64,000 nt of DNA from Asanoa siamensis (GTDB taxonomy: Bacteria; Actinomycetota; Actinomycetes; Mycobacteriales; Micromonosporaceae), in assembly GCF_016862555.1 (NCBI RefSeq), contig NZ_BONE01000050.1, positions 1-64,000 on the forward strand, read 5' to 3'. Of the stretch, positions 50,340-57,474 are shown piece by piece (position 1 is the first letter of the stretch; every line of letters begins with the position of its first letter). Under the pieces are notes generated by a model that saw nothing but the letters and a program-made list of their open reading frames with translations, made no database searches and had not been told where the DNA came from. Position numbers and translations under genes: made by a program.

Positions 50340-51400
50340 GGCGCGACCGGAGGCAGATAGGCGTCGGTGTATGCCTCCTCGACCGTGAAGGTCTTCTTGA
50401 TGTTGCCGCTGGCGACCGCGAACGCCACCTGGGCCGCGATCGCCTCCGTCGAGTGCCGGCTGTCCGGCGGCGTGTTCTTCTTGTTGGCCTCGACGATCGC
50501 CGTGATCCGGGCGTCCGACAGGTCCGGGTAGACCTTGCCGAGCGAGGCGATGATCTCCGGCACCGGATGCGCGACCACGAACTCCGCGCCCCGCTGGTAG
50601 GCCTTGAAGAACCGCTTCGCGACCTCGCTGTTCCGGTCGGCCCAGTCCGCGTTGATGATCGTCTCGGCCGATCGGGCGTTGGCGACCAGCGGCGTCTCGG
50701 CGACGATCTCGTCGTGGGTCAGCAGCTCGACCGCGTCACCGGACGTGACCAGCAGGTGGTTGTTGGGCGGGCTGGCCAGCCAGACGTTGACCGAGCCGTT
50801 CTTCACGCCGGCGACCTGGTTGACCTGGTCCAGCGGGATGATCTCGATGTCCCGCTCGGGGTCGAGCCCGTAGTGCCCCGCGAGGTAGGCCGTCGCCCGC
50901 TCGTAGAGGCCGCCGGCCGCGTTGACCGCCCACACGCTGCCCTTGACCTGGGCCAGCCGGTCGCGCGGCGGCAGCTTCACGAACGCGGCGGGGTCGATGC
51001 CCTTCTTCCGCAGGTACGCGACCGAGATGATCGGCGTCCAGTCGTTGGTGATCTGCACGGCGGCGCCGAGCTTGATGTTCTTGCCGTGCTCGCGCCCCTG
51101 CAGCGCGGTCGACAGCGACAGGAAGCCCACGTTGGCCTGGTCGTTGATGAGCGCCTGGAGGATCAGCGGGGCGCCGTTGACCTGCACCTCCTCGACCTCG
51201 ATGCCCTCGGCGGCGAAGTAGCCCTCGGCCCGGGCGATGTTGTAGGCGAGCTGCGTGCCGGCCGAGTCGCCGGAGGTGCCGACCAGCACCCGGTCCCGGC
51301 CGGCGGCGGAGGCGGCGCCGGGCTCCACGTCGTCGAGGCCGCAGGCGGCGAGGGACAGGACCAGGGCGAAGGCGGCCAGGGTACGGAGGGGTCTGGGCAT
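50336..51400 (-). CDS. SsuA-like sulfonate/organosulfur-binding lipoprotein
   Basis: A 354-aa lipoprotein: lipobox LSLAACGLDD (Cys about 20), then YNIARAEGYFAAEGIEVEEV and INDQANVGFLSLSTALQG, the NMT1/SsuA-like binding fold, then SVNVWLASPPNNHLL and RSAETIINADWADRNSEVAK. It captures the substrate outside the membrane for the SsuBC-type importer. The start ATG 51400 lies 14 nt after the aldo-keto reductase stop, the only small gap in this stretch. Confidence 0.87.
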   Translation of the reverse strand: MPRPLRTLAAFALVLSLAACGLDDVEPGAASAAGRDRVLVGTSGDSAGTQLAYNIARAEGYFAAEGIEVEEVQVNGAPLILQALINDQANVGFLSLSTALQGREHGKNIKLGAAVQITNDWTPIISVAYLRKKGIDPAAFVKLPPRDRLAQVKGSVWAVNAAGGLYERATAYLAGHYGLDPERDIEIIPLDQVNQVAGVKNGSVNVWLASPPNNHLLVTSGDAVELLTHDEIVAETPLVANARSAETIINADWADRNSEVAKRFFKAYQRGAEFVVAHPVPEIIASLGKVYPDLSDARITAIVEANKKNTPPDSRHSTEAIAAQVAFAVASGNIKKTFTVEEAYTDAYLPPVAP

Positions 51401-51414
51401 GTCGATCCGTTCGG

Positions 51415-52395
51415 TCAGGCCGGCGCCGGGGCCGGTGCGTGGTGACTGTCGTGGCGGCCCGGTCGGCCGCTCAGGCGGGTGGTGAACAGGGCGCCGATCT
51501 CGACCAGCTCGGCCGGGGAGGGTCGCCACCGGGCCGCGGCCACGTTGGCGTCGAGCTGGGCGACGCTGGTGACCCCGGTGACGAGGCTGCTGACGCCGGG
51601 CTGGCCGAGCAGCCACCCGTACGCCAGGTGCACCTCGGTCAGGCCACGGTCGCGGGCGTACGCGCTGAACCGGTCGAGCTCGGCCCAGGACGCGTGGTCG
51701 AGCAGGTGGGACTTGAAACGGGTCACCTTGCCGTCGGCCGGCGCGACGTCCCGCCGGTACTTGCCCGTCAGCAGGCCGTTCTGCAGCGGGAAATAGGCGA
51801 GCAGATCCAGCCCGTACGCGTTGACGGCCGGCAGGATCTCCTCCTCGGGCTTACGCCAGAGCAGGTTGTACTCGTGCTGCGCGGAGACGAACCCGCGGTA
51901 ACCGCGGGCCCGGGCGACGTGCTCCGCGTCGGCGACCTGCCAGCCCGCGAAGTTCGAGCTGCCCGCGAAACGGATCTTGCCGGCGATCACGAGTGCGTCG
52001 AGCGCGGCGAGGGTCTCCTCGATCGGCGTCGTCGGGTCGGGCGTGTGGATCTGGTAGAGGTCGATCCAGTCGGTGCGCAGCCGCCGCAGCGAGGCGTCGA
52101 CGGCCCGCCGGACCTCGTCGCGTCCGCCCGCGCGGAACTTGGTCGAGATGACCGCGCGGTCCCGCCGACCGGCCAGGGCGTTGCCGAGCAGCTCCTCGCT
52201 GGCACCGGGCGCGTCGCCGTAGGACTCGGCGGTGTCGAAGAGCGTGACGCCGAGGTCGAGGGCGCGGTGGACGATCGCGTCGACGCCGCGCTGCCCGTCG
52301 TGGATCCGGCCGGCCTTGCCGAACGGCGCCGCGCCGACGGCGAGCTCGGAGACGACCAGCGTCGAGTCGCCGACGTGGCGCTGCCCGGCGCTCAC
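51415..52395 (-). CDS. Aldo-keto reductase
   Basis: A 326-aa TIM-barrel reductase: SELAVGAAPFGKAG at the start, LFDTAESYGDAPGASEELLG (catalytic Asp and Tyr), AVISTKFRAG (Lys), DWIDLYQIHTPDPTTPIEET (His), and the cofactor end LAYGWLLGQPGVSSLVTGVT. Uses NADPH to reduce a carbonyl. GTG 52395 overlaps the upstream gene (GTGA). It may reduce an aldehyde released when the monooxygenase splits a C-S bond. Confidence 0.88.
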   Translation of the reverse strand: MSAGQRHVGDSTLVVSELAVGAAPFGKAGRIHDGQRGVDAIVHRALDLGVTLFDTAESYGDAPGASEELLGNALAGRRDRAVISTKFRAGGRDEVRRAVDASLRRLRTDWIDLYQIHTPDPTTPIEETLAALDALVIAGKIRFAGSSNFAGWQVADAEHVARARGYRGFVSAQHEYNLLWRKPEEEILPAVNAYGLDLLAYFPLQNGLLTGKYRRDVAPADGKVTRFKSHLLDHASWAELDRFSAYARDRGLTEVHLAYGWLLGQPGVSSLVTGVTSVAQLDANVAAARWRPSPAELVEIGALFTTRLSGRPGRHDSHHAPAPAPA

Positions 52396-53339
52396 GGCAC
52401 CAGCACGATCTTGCCGCGGACGTGCGTCGTCTCGCTGTGGCGGTGCGCCTCGGCGACCGCGTCCAGGGGATAGCCGGCGGCGATCTCGATGCTGAACCGG
52501 TCCTGCCGCGCGAGGTCGACCGTCACCTGGAGGGCTTCGGCCCGCCAGGCGCGTTCCTCGTCGGAGAGCCAGCCAGGGCGCGAGCCGCTGAACGCCCGGA
52601 TGCCCAGGGTCGCGGCCTGCTCGACCGCGACGACGGTGGCGATCCGGTCGGGGTCGCGGGTCAGCGTGAGCGAGGTGAGCAGCGCCTCGTCGGTGCCGGC
52701 CGCGTCGAGGGTGGCGTCGAAGCCGCCCGGAGCGACCCTTCGAAGCCGGTCGAGCAGGCCTTCGCCGTACGCGACCGGGGTGGCGCCGAGCGCGCGGAGC
52801 CGGTCATGGTTGGCGGGGCGGGCCGTCGCGACGACCGTGGCGCCCCACAGCCGGGCGAACTGGACGGCGGCCTGGCCGACGCCGCCCGAGCCGGCGTGCA
52901 CGAGCAGCGCCTCGCCCTCGGTGAGCTTGAGGGAACGCAGCACCTGGTAGGCGGTGCCGGCCGGGACGCCGATCGCGGCACCCTGGGTGTGGCCCAGCGC
53001 CGGCGGCCGGCGGACGAGGTGCGCGGACCCGGCGGCGACGTGGGTCGCGTACGCCCCCGTCAGCCCGCGCGCGACCACCTCGTCGCCGACCGTCCAGCGC
53101 GTCGTCGCGGGACCGACCGCGACGACCACGCCGGCCGCGTCGGACCCGAGCCCGATCGGCAGGGGGCCGTTGCCGCGCAGCCCGCGACGCACCTTCGTGT
53201 CGACCGGGTTGACGCCGGCGGCCCGGACCTCGATGACGACGCCGTCGTCCGGCGGCGCGGGTCGCTCGACGTCGACGACCTCGAGCACCTCGGGTCCGCC
53301 GAACCGCCTGATCCGCACGGCCCGTGATCGCGTTGGCAA
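52392..53339 (-). CDS. Zinc-independent NADPH:quinone reductase-like oxidoreductase (MDR family)
   Basis: A 315-aa protein of the quinone oxidoreductase family: RAAGVNPVDTKVRRGLRG, GLGSDAAGVVVAVGPAT and the nucleotide-binding VHAGSGGVGQAAVQFARLWG. TTG 53339 is chosen because GAGGAG precedes it at 6 nt; a GTG 21 nt downstream has no site. It is the first gene of the sulfur run. The 146-bp region upstream holds an AT-rich stretch and a possible leader peptide. Confidence 0.85.
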   Translation of the reverse strand: MPTRSRAVRIRRFGGPEVLEVVDVERPAPPDDGVVIEVRAAGVNPVDTKVRRGLRGNGPLPIGLGSDAAGVVVAVGPATTRWTVGDEVVARGLTGAYATHVAAGSAHLVRRPPALGHTQGAAIGVPAGTAYQVLRSLKLTEGEALLVHAGSGGVGQAAVQFARLWGATVVATARPANHDRLRALGATPVAYGEGLLDRLRRVAPGGFDATLDAAGTDEALLTSLTLTRDPDRIATVVAVEQAATLGIRAFSGSRPGWLSDEERAWRAEALQVTVDLARQDRFSIEIAAGYPLDAVAEAHRHSETTHVRGKIVLVP

Positions 53340-53357
53340 GGCTGGCTCCTCGGGACT

Positions 53358-53408
53358 CTACTGTGGACACGGAAGGTGCCCGCATCCACTGTCCCGAGCC
53401 GGGTTCAT
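53358..53408 (-). CDS. Possible 16-aa cysteine-containing leader peptide
   Basis: ATG 53408 encodes MNPARDSGCGHLPCPQ and stops at TAG (53358-53360), 18 nt before the TTG start of the first gene in the sulfur operon. Short Cys-bearing leader peptides upstream of sulfur genes are known in actinomycetes as sensors of cysteine supply. This one has no strong ribosome-binding site; leaderless initiation would be needed. Confidence 0.3.
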   Translation of the reverse strand: MNPARDSGCGHLPCPQ

Positions 53409-53409
53409 G

Positions 53410-53452
53410 AAGTCAATAAATTCTATAGATTTACTAGGATATTAAACGGTGT
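53410..53452 (-). promoter_or_regulatory. AT-rich promoter/operator of the sulfur run
   Basis: An AT-rich island of about 40 bp contains TCTATAGA and TTGACT (complementary strand) plus TATAGAAT as a possible -10. It stands out against the surrounding GC-rich DNA. Probable promoter and operator for the leftward operon; the regulator is not in the window. Confidence 0.45.
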
Positions 53453-53485
53453 GGCAACAGGTCTGTCGCAATCCACCGCGCGGGA

Positions 53486-54913
53486 TCAGGGGAGCTTCGC
53501 GCCGATGTGCAGCGCCACCGCGTCGTGGGCGGCGATGTTCGCGCTGAACCATCCGCCCGCGTCGACGGTGATCGTCGGGCCCGTGCAGGTGCTGCCGCTG
53601 CGCTCGCCGTGGATGACGTCGCAGTAGCGGCCCGCGGGCAGGTTCGAGTCGTACGAGCGGCCGTTGACCGCACCGTCCTCGTCGTTGATCGTCAGGTAGC
53701 CCGCCGAGCCGCGGCCGAAGGCGATGTGGTTGTTGCCGTTGTCGTACCACTTGACGACCGGCTGGCCGTTGACCGCGTTGCGGAAGCCGACCATGTTCGC
53801 GATCACCTGCCAGCGGTGCTCGCACCGCCAGCCGCCGCTGAAGCAGGTGCTGTTCTGCGTGCGCCCGGCGCTGTCCGACGGCGGCCCCTGGTCGCGCGAG
53901 GAGAACTCGTAGCTCGACATCACCGTCGGCGACCCGTACGGCCAGGCCAGCATGAACGCGTTGGCCAGCGCGTAGATCCCGTTGTCGCGATGGGTGAGCA
54001 CGCCGGCGACGTCGCGTTGGGTGTCGTGGTTGTCGACGAACACCGCCGCCGACCCGGTCGGCAGGTAGCCCCAGGCCTCGCCGAAGTCCCGCAGGTACGC
54101 CAGCCGCTCCGACCGGAACATCCGGGCCAGGTCCTTGCCGTACCGGAACTCGTGCACGTCGCCGTTGCCCGTGTACTCGCCCGGCGTGATCGGCTCACCC
54201 GCGCCGAAGATGACCTCCTGGACCAGATAGGCGGGCCGGGACAGCCGGGACCTCAGGTTGGCGATGTCGGCCGCCGGCATGTGCTTGCTGGCGTCCATCC
54301 GGAACCCGTCGACCCCGAGGCTGAGCAGGTCGTTGAGGTACGCCGCGAGCCGCCCCCGCACATAGGACGCGCCCGTGTCCAGGTCGGCGAGGTTGACGAG
54401 CTCGCAGTTCTGCACCTCGTACCGGTCGCCGTAGTTCCTGATGTCGTCGTTGCCGTTGCGTCCACAGTGGTGGAAGTCCTGGACCTGGTAGACACCGGGA
54501 TAGTTGTAGTGGCTCCAGGCCGACCCGGCCCAGCCCGGCCCCGTCTTGTCCTCGTTGGCCATGTGGTTGACGACCGCGTCGACGATCACCTTGACGCCCG
54601 CGGCGTGGCACGCGTTGACCATCGCGGCGAACTGCGCCCGCGTGCCCTTGCGCGACTCGATGCGGTAGCTCACCGGCTGGTAGGCCACCCACCACTCCTG
54701 CCCGCGCACGTGCTCCTGCGGCGGGGAGACCTGCACGTAGCCGTAGCCGCGCGGGCCGAGGAAGGTCGTGCACTCGGTGCCCACCGACGGCCAGTTCCAC
54801 TCGAACAGGTTCGCGATCACCTGCCGCGGCCCTGCCGGCGCGGCGGCCACCGGGCCGGCCGGCACGACGAGCAGGGAGGCGAGCACGAAGGTGACAAGAG
54901 CCAGCCGCTTCAT
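53486..54913 (-). CDS. Secreted alpha-amylase (GH13)
   Basis: A 475-aa protein: signal peptide (ALVTFVLASLLVVPAGPVAA), then the four GH13 regions: VIVDAVVNHM, VDGFRMDASKHM (nucleophile Asp), YLVQEVIF (acid/base Glu) and VFVDNHDTQRD. The C-terminal beta domain (about 385-475, AGYLTINDEDGAVNGRSYDS, CDVIHGERSGSTC) is the all-beta domain C. Typical of actinomycete alpha-amylases of subfamily 32. ATG 54913 follows GGAGG. Breaks internal alpha-1,4 links of starch outside the cell. Confidence 0.92.
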   Translation of the reverse strand: MKRLALVTFVLASLLVVPAGPVAAAPAGPRQVIANLFEWNWPSVGTECTTFLGPRGYGYVQVSPPQEHVRGQEWWVAYQPVSYRIESRKGTRAQFAAMVNACHAAGVKVIVDAVVNHMANEDKTGPGWAGSAWSHYNYPGVYQVQDFHHCGRNGNDDIRNYGDRYEVQNCELVNLADLDTGASYVRGRLAAYLNDLLSLGVDGFRMDASKHMPAADIANLRSRLSRPAYLVQEVIFGAGEPITPGEYTGNGDVHEFRYGKDLARMFRSERLAYLRDFGEAWGYLPTGSAAVFVDNHDTQRDVAGVLTHRDNGIYALANAFMLAWPYGSPTVMSSYEFSSRDQGPPSDSAGRTQNSTCFSGGWRCEHRWQVIANMVGFRNAVNGQPVVKWYDNGNNHIAFGRGSAGYLTINDEDGAVNGRSYDSNLPAGRYCDVIHGERSGSTCTGPTITVDAGGWFSANIAAHDAVALHIGAKLP

Positions 54914-54975
54914 CGCGGACCTCCACACATCGACAGACACCACTGCCGATGGTACGCAGGTCCGGCCGGTTCGTG

Positions 54976-54994
54976 GGAGCGTAGCCTTGCCTAA
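54976..54994 (+). promoter_or_regulatory. Iron box (IdeR/DmdR type) before the siderophore-interacting protein gene
   Basis: TAGCCTTGCCTAA (54982-54994) matches 11 of 13 positions of the conserved part of the DtxR/IdeR box; the left six bases are poor. It lies 29 bp before the SIP start, the usual place for iron control. Confidence 0.55.
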
Positions 54995-55022
54995 CGGGAT
55001 GTGACCGCCGAAGGGATACGCC

Positions 55023-55841
55023 ATGGCAGCAGCGCCGGAGCGGCAGCCGCGCCGTCAGTTCGTGCTGACGGTGGAGTCGACCGAACAGCTGACCCCGCAC
55101 ATCGTGCGGGTCGTCGCCGGCGGCGAGTCGCTGGCCAAGTTCGGCGGCAACGGCCACACCGACGCGTACGTGAAGCTGCTCTTCGTCGATCCGGCCCTCA
55201 ACCTGGAGCCGCCGTACGACCTCGCGGCCCTGCGGGCGACGCTGCCGCCGGGGCAACTGCCCGTGGTGCGCACCTACACGGTCCGCTGGGTCGACCGCAC
55301 CGCCCACCGGCTGGCGATCGACTTCGTCACGCACGGTGACACCGGGGTGGCGGCGCCGTGGGCGATGCGGGCCGTGCCCGGCGACCGGCTCGTCCTGTCC
55401 GGACCCGGCGGTGCGTACGCGCCGGATCCGGCGGCCGACTGGCACCTGCTCGCCGGCGACCTGTCCGCGCTGCCCGCCATCGCCGCGGCGCTCGAGGCCA
55501 TGCCGGGGCACGCCCGCGGCGCCGCGTTCGTCGAGATCGAGAGCCCGGCCGACATCCTCGACCTGAAGTGTCCCGAGCAGGTCACCCTCGACTGGCTGGT
55601 CAACCCCGACCCGGCCGACACCGGCTTCCTCGCCCGCGCCGTCGACGCCGGGCACTGGCCCGTCGACGGCGTCCAGGCGTTCGTGCACGGCGAGCGCGAG
55701 TCCGTGAAGGCCGTCCGCGCCGTGCTGCGTACCCGTGGCGTCCCGCGCGAGTCGATCTCGATCTCGGGCTACTGGGCGCGCGGCCGCACCGAGGACACGT
55801 TCCAGGCCGAGAAGCGGGAACCGATCGGACGCATCGACTGA
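55023..55841 (+). CDS. Siderophore-interacting FAD/NAD(P)H reductase (SIP family)
   Basis: A 272-aa protein: FAD-binding domain (about 15-130, with ITPHIVRVVAGG-like text, PVVRTYTVRWVD as the RxYTxR flavin motif, DFVTHGDTGVAAPWA) and the NAD(P)H part (YAPDPAADWHLLAGDLSALP, VHGERESVKAVRAVLR). Known: SIPs such as ViuB release iron from imported siderophores by reduction in the cytoplasm. The iron box upstream supports iron-starvation control. No siderophore or importer genes are nearby. ATG 55023 follows AAGGGA. Confidence 0.92.
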   Translation: MAAAPERQPRRQFVLTVESTEQLTPHIVRVVAGGESLAKFGGNGHTDAYVKLLFVDPALNLEPPYDLAALRATLPPGQLPVVRTYTVRWVDRTAHRLAIDFVTHGDTGVAAPWAMRAVPGDRLVLSGPGGAYAPDPAADWHLLAGDLSALPAIAAALEAMPGHARGAAFVEIESPADILDLKCPEQVTLDWLVNPDPADTGFLARAVDAGHWPVDGVQAFVHGERESVKAVRAVLRTRGVPRESISISGYWARGRTEDTFQAEKREPIGRID

Positions 55842-56437
55842 TGATCGACCTGACGGGGGAACCACCGCCGCGCCTGGACGCGGCCGCCGACCCGGCCGTC
55901 GCACGGTGGTCGCGGCGGCAGGTGCTGCTGGGGACGCTGGGCGGGCTCGTCGCCGGTGGCGTGGGCGCGTACGGTGCCGTGGCCCTGACCGCGCCCGACC
56001 CGCTGAGCCCGGCCGCCGCCAGCGTCACCGTGGTCGACCCGGCGGGGGAGGCCGACGAGTTCGTCGACCTGGCCCGGGCGGGGCCGACCGTGACCGTGTC
56101 GATCGGGCGGTCGGGGCGGTGTGCGGTGACCGTCGGCGCCACCATCGAGTACGGGTCGACGGAGGACGCCGTGCTCTCCCAGGCGGGCGCGATGTCGTTC
56201 GCGGCGTCCGGTGCCAACGACCTGCCGCCGAGCCTCGACCGCGCGGCCCGGTCGTTCCTGTCGCTGAGCGGCACCCGCGGCCCGTTCACCGTCACCCAAC
56301 CCGTCGCCTCGACGTCGGTGCTGGAGGGCCTGCGGCCCGGCGCGACGACGTTCACGGCGAAGTACCGGGTCGAGGGCGGCTCACGCGTGCCGGTCTTCTT
56401 CAGCCACCGGTCGATCGTCGTCACGCCGCTGCCCTGA
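55841..56437 (+). CDS. Hypothetical Tat-type membrane-anchored/exported protein
   Basis: A 198-aa protein. Residues 22-45 read WSRRQVLLGTLGGLVAGGVG, a twin-arginine signal or anchor. The outside part is rich in Val/Ser/Thr beta strands (VTVSIGRSGRCAVTVGAT, SHRSIVVTPLP). No family recognised. It overlaps the SIP stop by one base (TGATG) and so is co-transcribed with it. Confidence 0.65.
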   Translation: MIDLTGEPPPRLDAAADPAVARWSRRQVLLGTLGGLVAGGVGAYGAVALTAPDPLSPAAASVTVVDPAGEADEFVDLARAGPTVTVSIGRSGRCAVTVGATIEYGSTEDAVLSQAGAMSFAASGANDLPPSLDRAARSFLSLSGTRGPFTVTQPVASTSVLEGLRPGATTFTAKYRVEGGSRVPVFFSHRSIVVTPLP

Positions 56438-56451
56438 TAGAAGTAGACGGC

Positions 56452-57474
56452 ATGAGCTTTGACAACCTCGCGGGCACGCTGCACCAGGAGACCATCGAGT
56501 CGGCTCTGCTGCGCGACAACCCCCTCGGTGACCCGTACGTCCGGCCGCTCTGGGTCTACACCCCACCCGGCTACGACGAGTCGTCGCAGCGGTACCCCAG
56601 CATCTACGTGATCCAGGGCTACAGCGGCCAGGTCGAGATGTGGGGCAACCAGCAGCCGTTCCGGCAGCCCTTCGTGGTGACCGCCGACCAGGTGTTCGCG
56701 TCCGGCCAGGCGCCGGGCTGCGTGCTGGTCTACGTGGACGCGTGGACCGCGTACGGTGGCTCCCAGTTCGTCGACTCGCCCGGCACGGGGCGCTACCACT
56801 CGTACCTCTGTGACGAGGTCGTGCCCTGGGTCGACGCCCGTTTCCGGACCATCGCCGACCGCGAGTCGCGCGCCATCTCCGGCAAGTCGTCGGGCGGCTT
56901 CGGCGCGATGATCACCCCGATGCTCCGCCCCGACCTGTTCGGCGCGCTCGCCACCCACGCGGGCGACTCCCTCTACGAATACTGCTACCTCAACGAGTTC
57001 GCGAAGGCCGTGCGGTCGCTGCGCGACTACGACCACGACATCCAGCGGTGGTGGAAGGACTTCCAGAGCCGGGTGGCGTTCACCAAGGAGGAGGACATGC
57101 TCCTCTGCCTGGTGCTCGGCTGCGCGGCGGCGTTCTCCGCCGACCCCGACGGCACCCCGCGGCTGCCCGTCGACACCCGCTCGGGGCAGATCATCCCGGA
57201 GCTGTGGGACCGCTGGCTGGCCTGGGACCCGATCCGGATGATCGACCGGTACGCGGACGAGGTGCGCTCCCTGCGCGCGGTCTGGATCGACGCGGGTACG
57301 CGCGACGAGTGGTTCCTCGACCTCGGCGCCGAGGCGTTCAAAGCGGGCCTGGAACGCGTCGGCGTCCCGTCGGAGAAGATCGCGTTCGAGCTGTTCCCGG
57401 CGGCCCACGGCGGCATCGACTACCGCTACCCGCTCGCGGTCGCCTGGCTCGCCAACCGGCTCCAGCGGGCCTAG
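56452..57474 (+). CDS. Putative esterase (esterase D/feruloyl-esterase-like)
   Basis: A 340-aa alpha/beta hydrolase: PLWVYTPPGYDESSQRYPSI at the start, nucleophile elbow ISGKSSGGFGAM (G-x-S-x-G), the acid region AVWIDAGTRDEWFLD and the His at FPAAHGGIDY. No signal peptide. Esterase D family members cleave small carboxylic esters. The stop shares CTAG with the convergent metacaspase gene. Substrate unknown. Confidence 0.85.
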   Translation: MSFDNLAGTLHQETIESALLRDNPLGDPYVRPLWVYTPPGYDESSQRYPSIYVIQGYSGQVEMWGNQQPFRQPFVVTADQVFASGQAPGCVLVYVDAWTAYGGSQFVDSPGTGRYHSYLCDEVVPWVDARFRTIADRESRAISGKSSGGFGAMITPMLRPDLFGALATHAGDSLYEYCYLNEFAKAVRSLRDYDHDIQRWWKDFQSRVAFTKEEDMLLCLVLGCAAAFSADPDGTPRLPVDTRSGQIIPELWDRWLAWDPIRMIDRYADEVRSLRAVWIDAGTRDEWFLDLGAEAFKAGLERVGVPSEKIAFELFPAAHGGIDYRYPLAVAWLANRLQRA

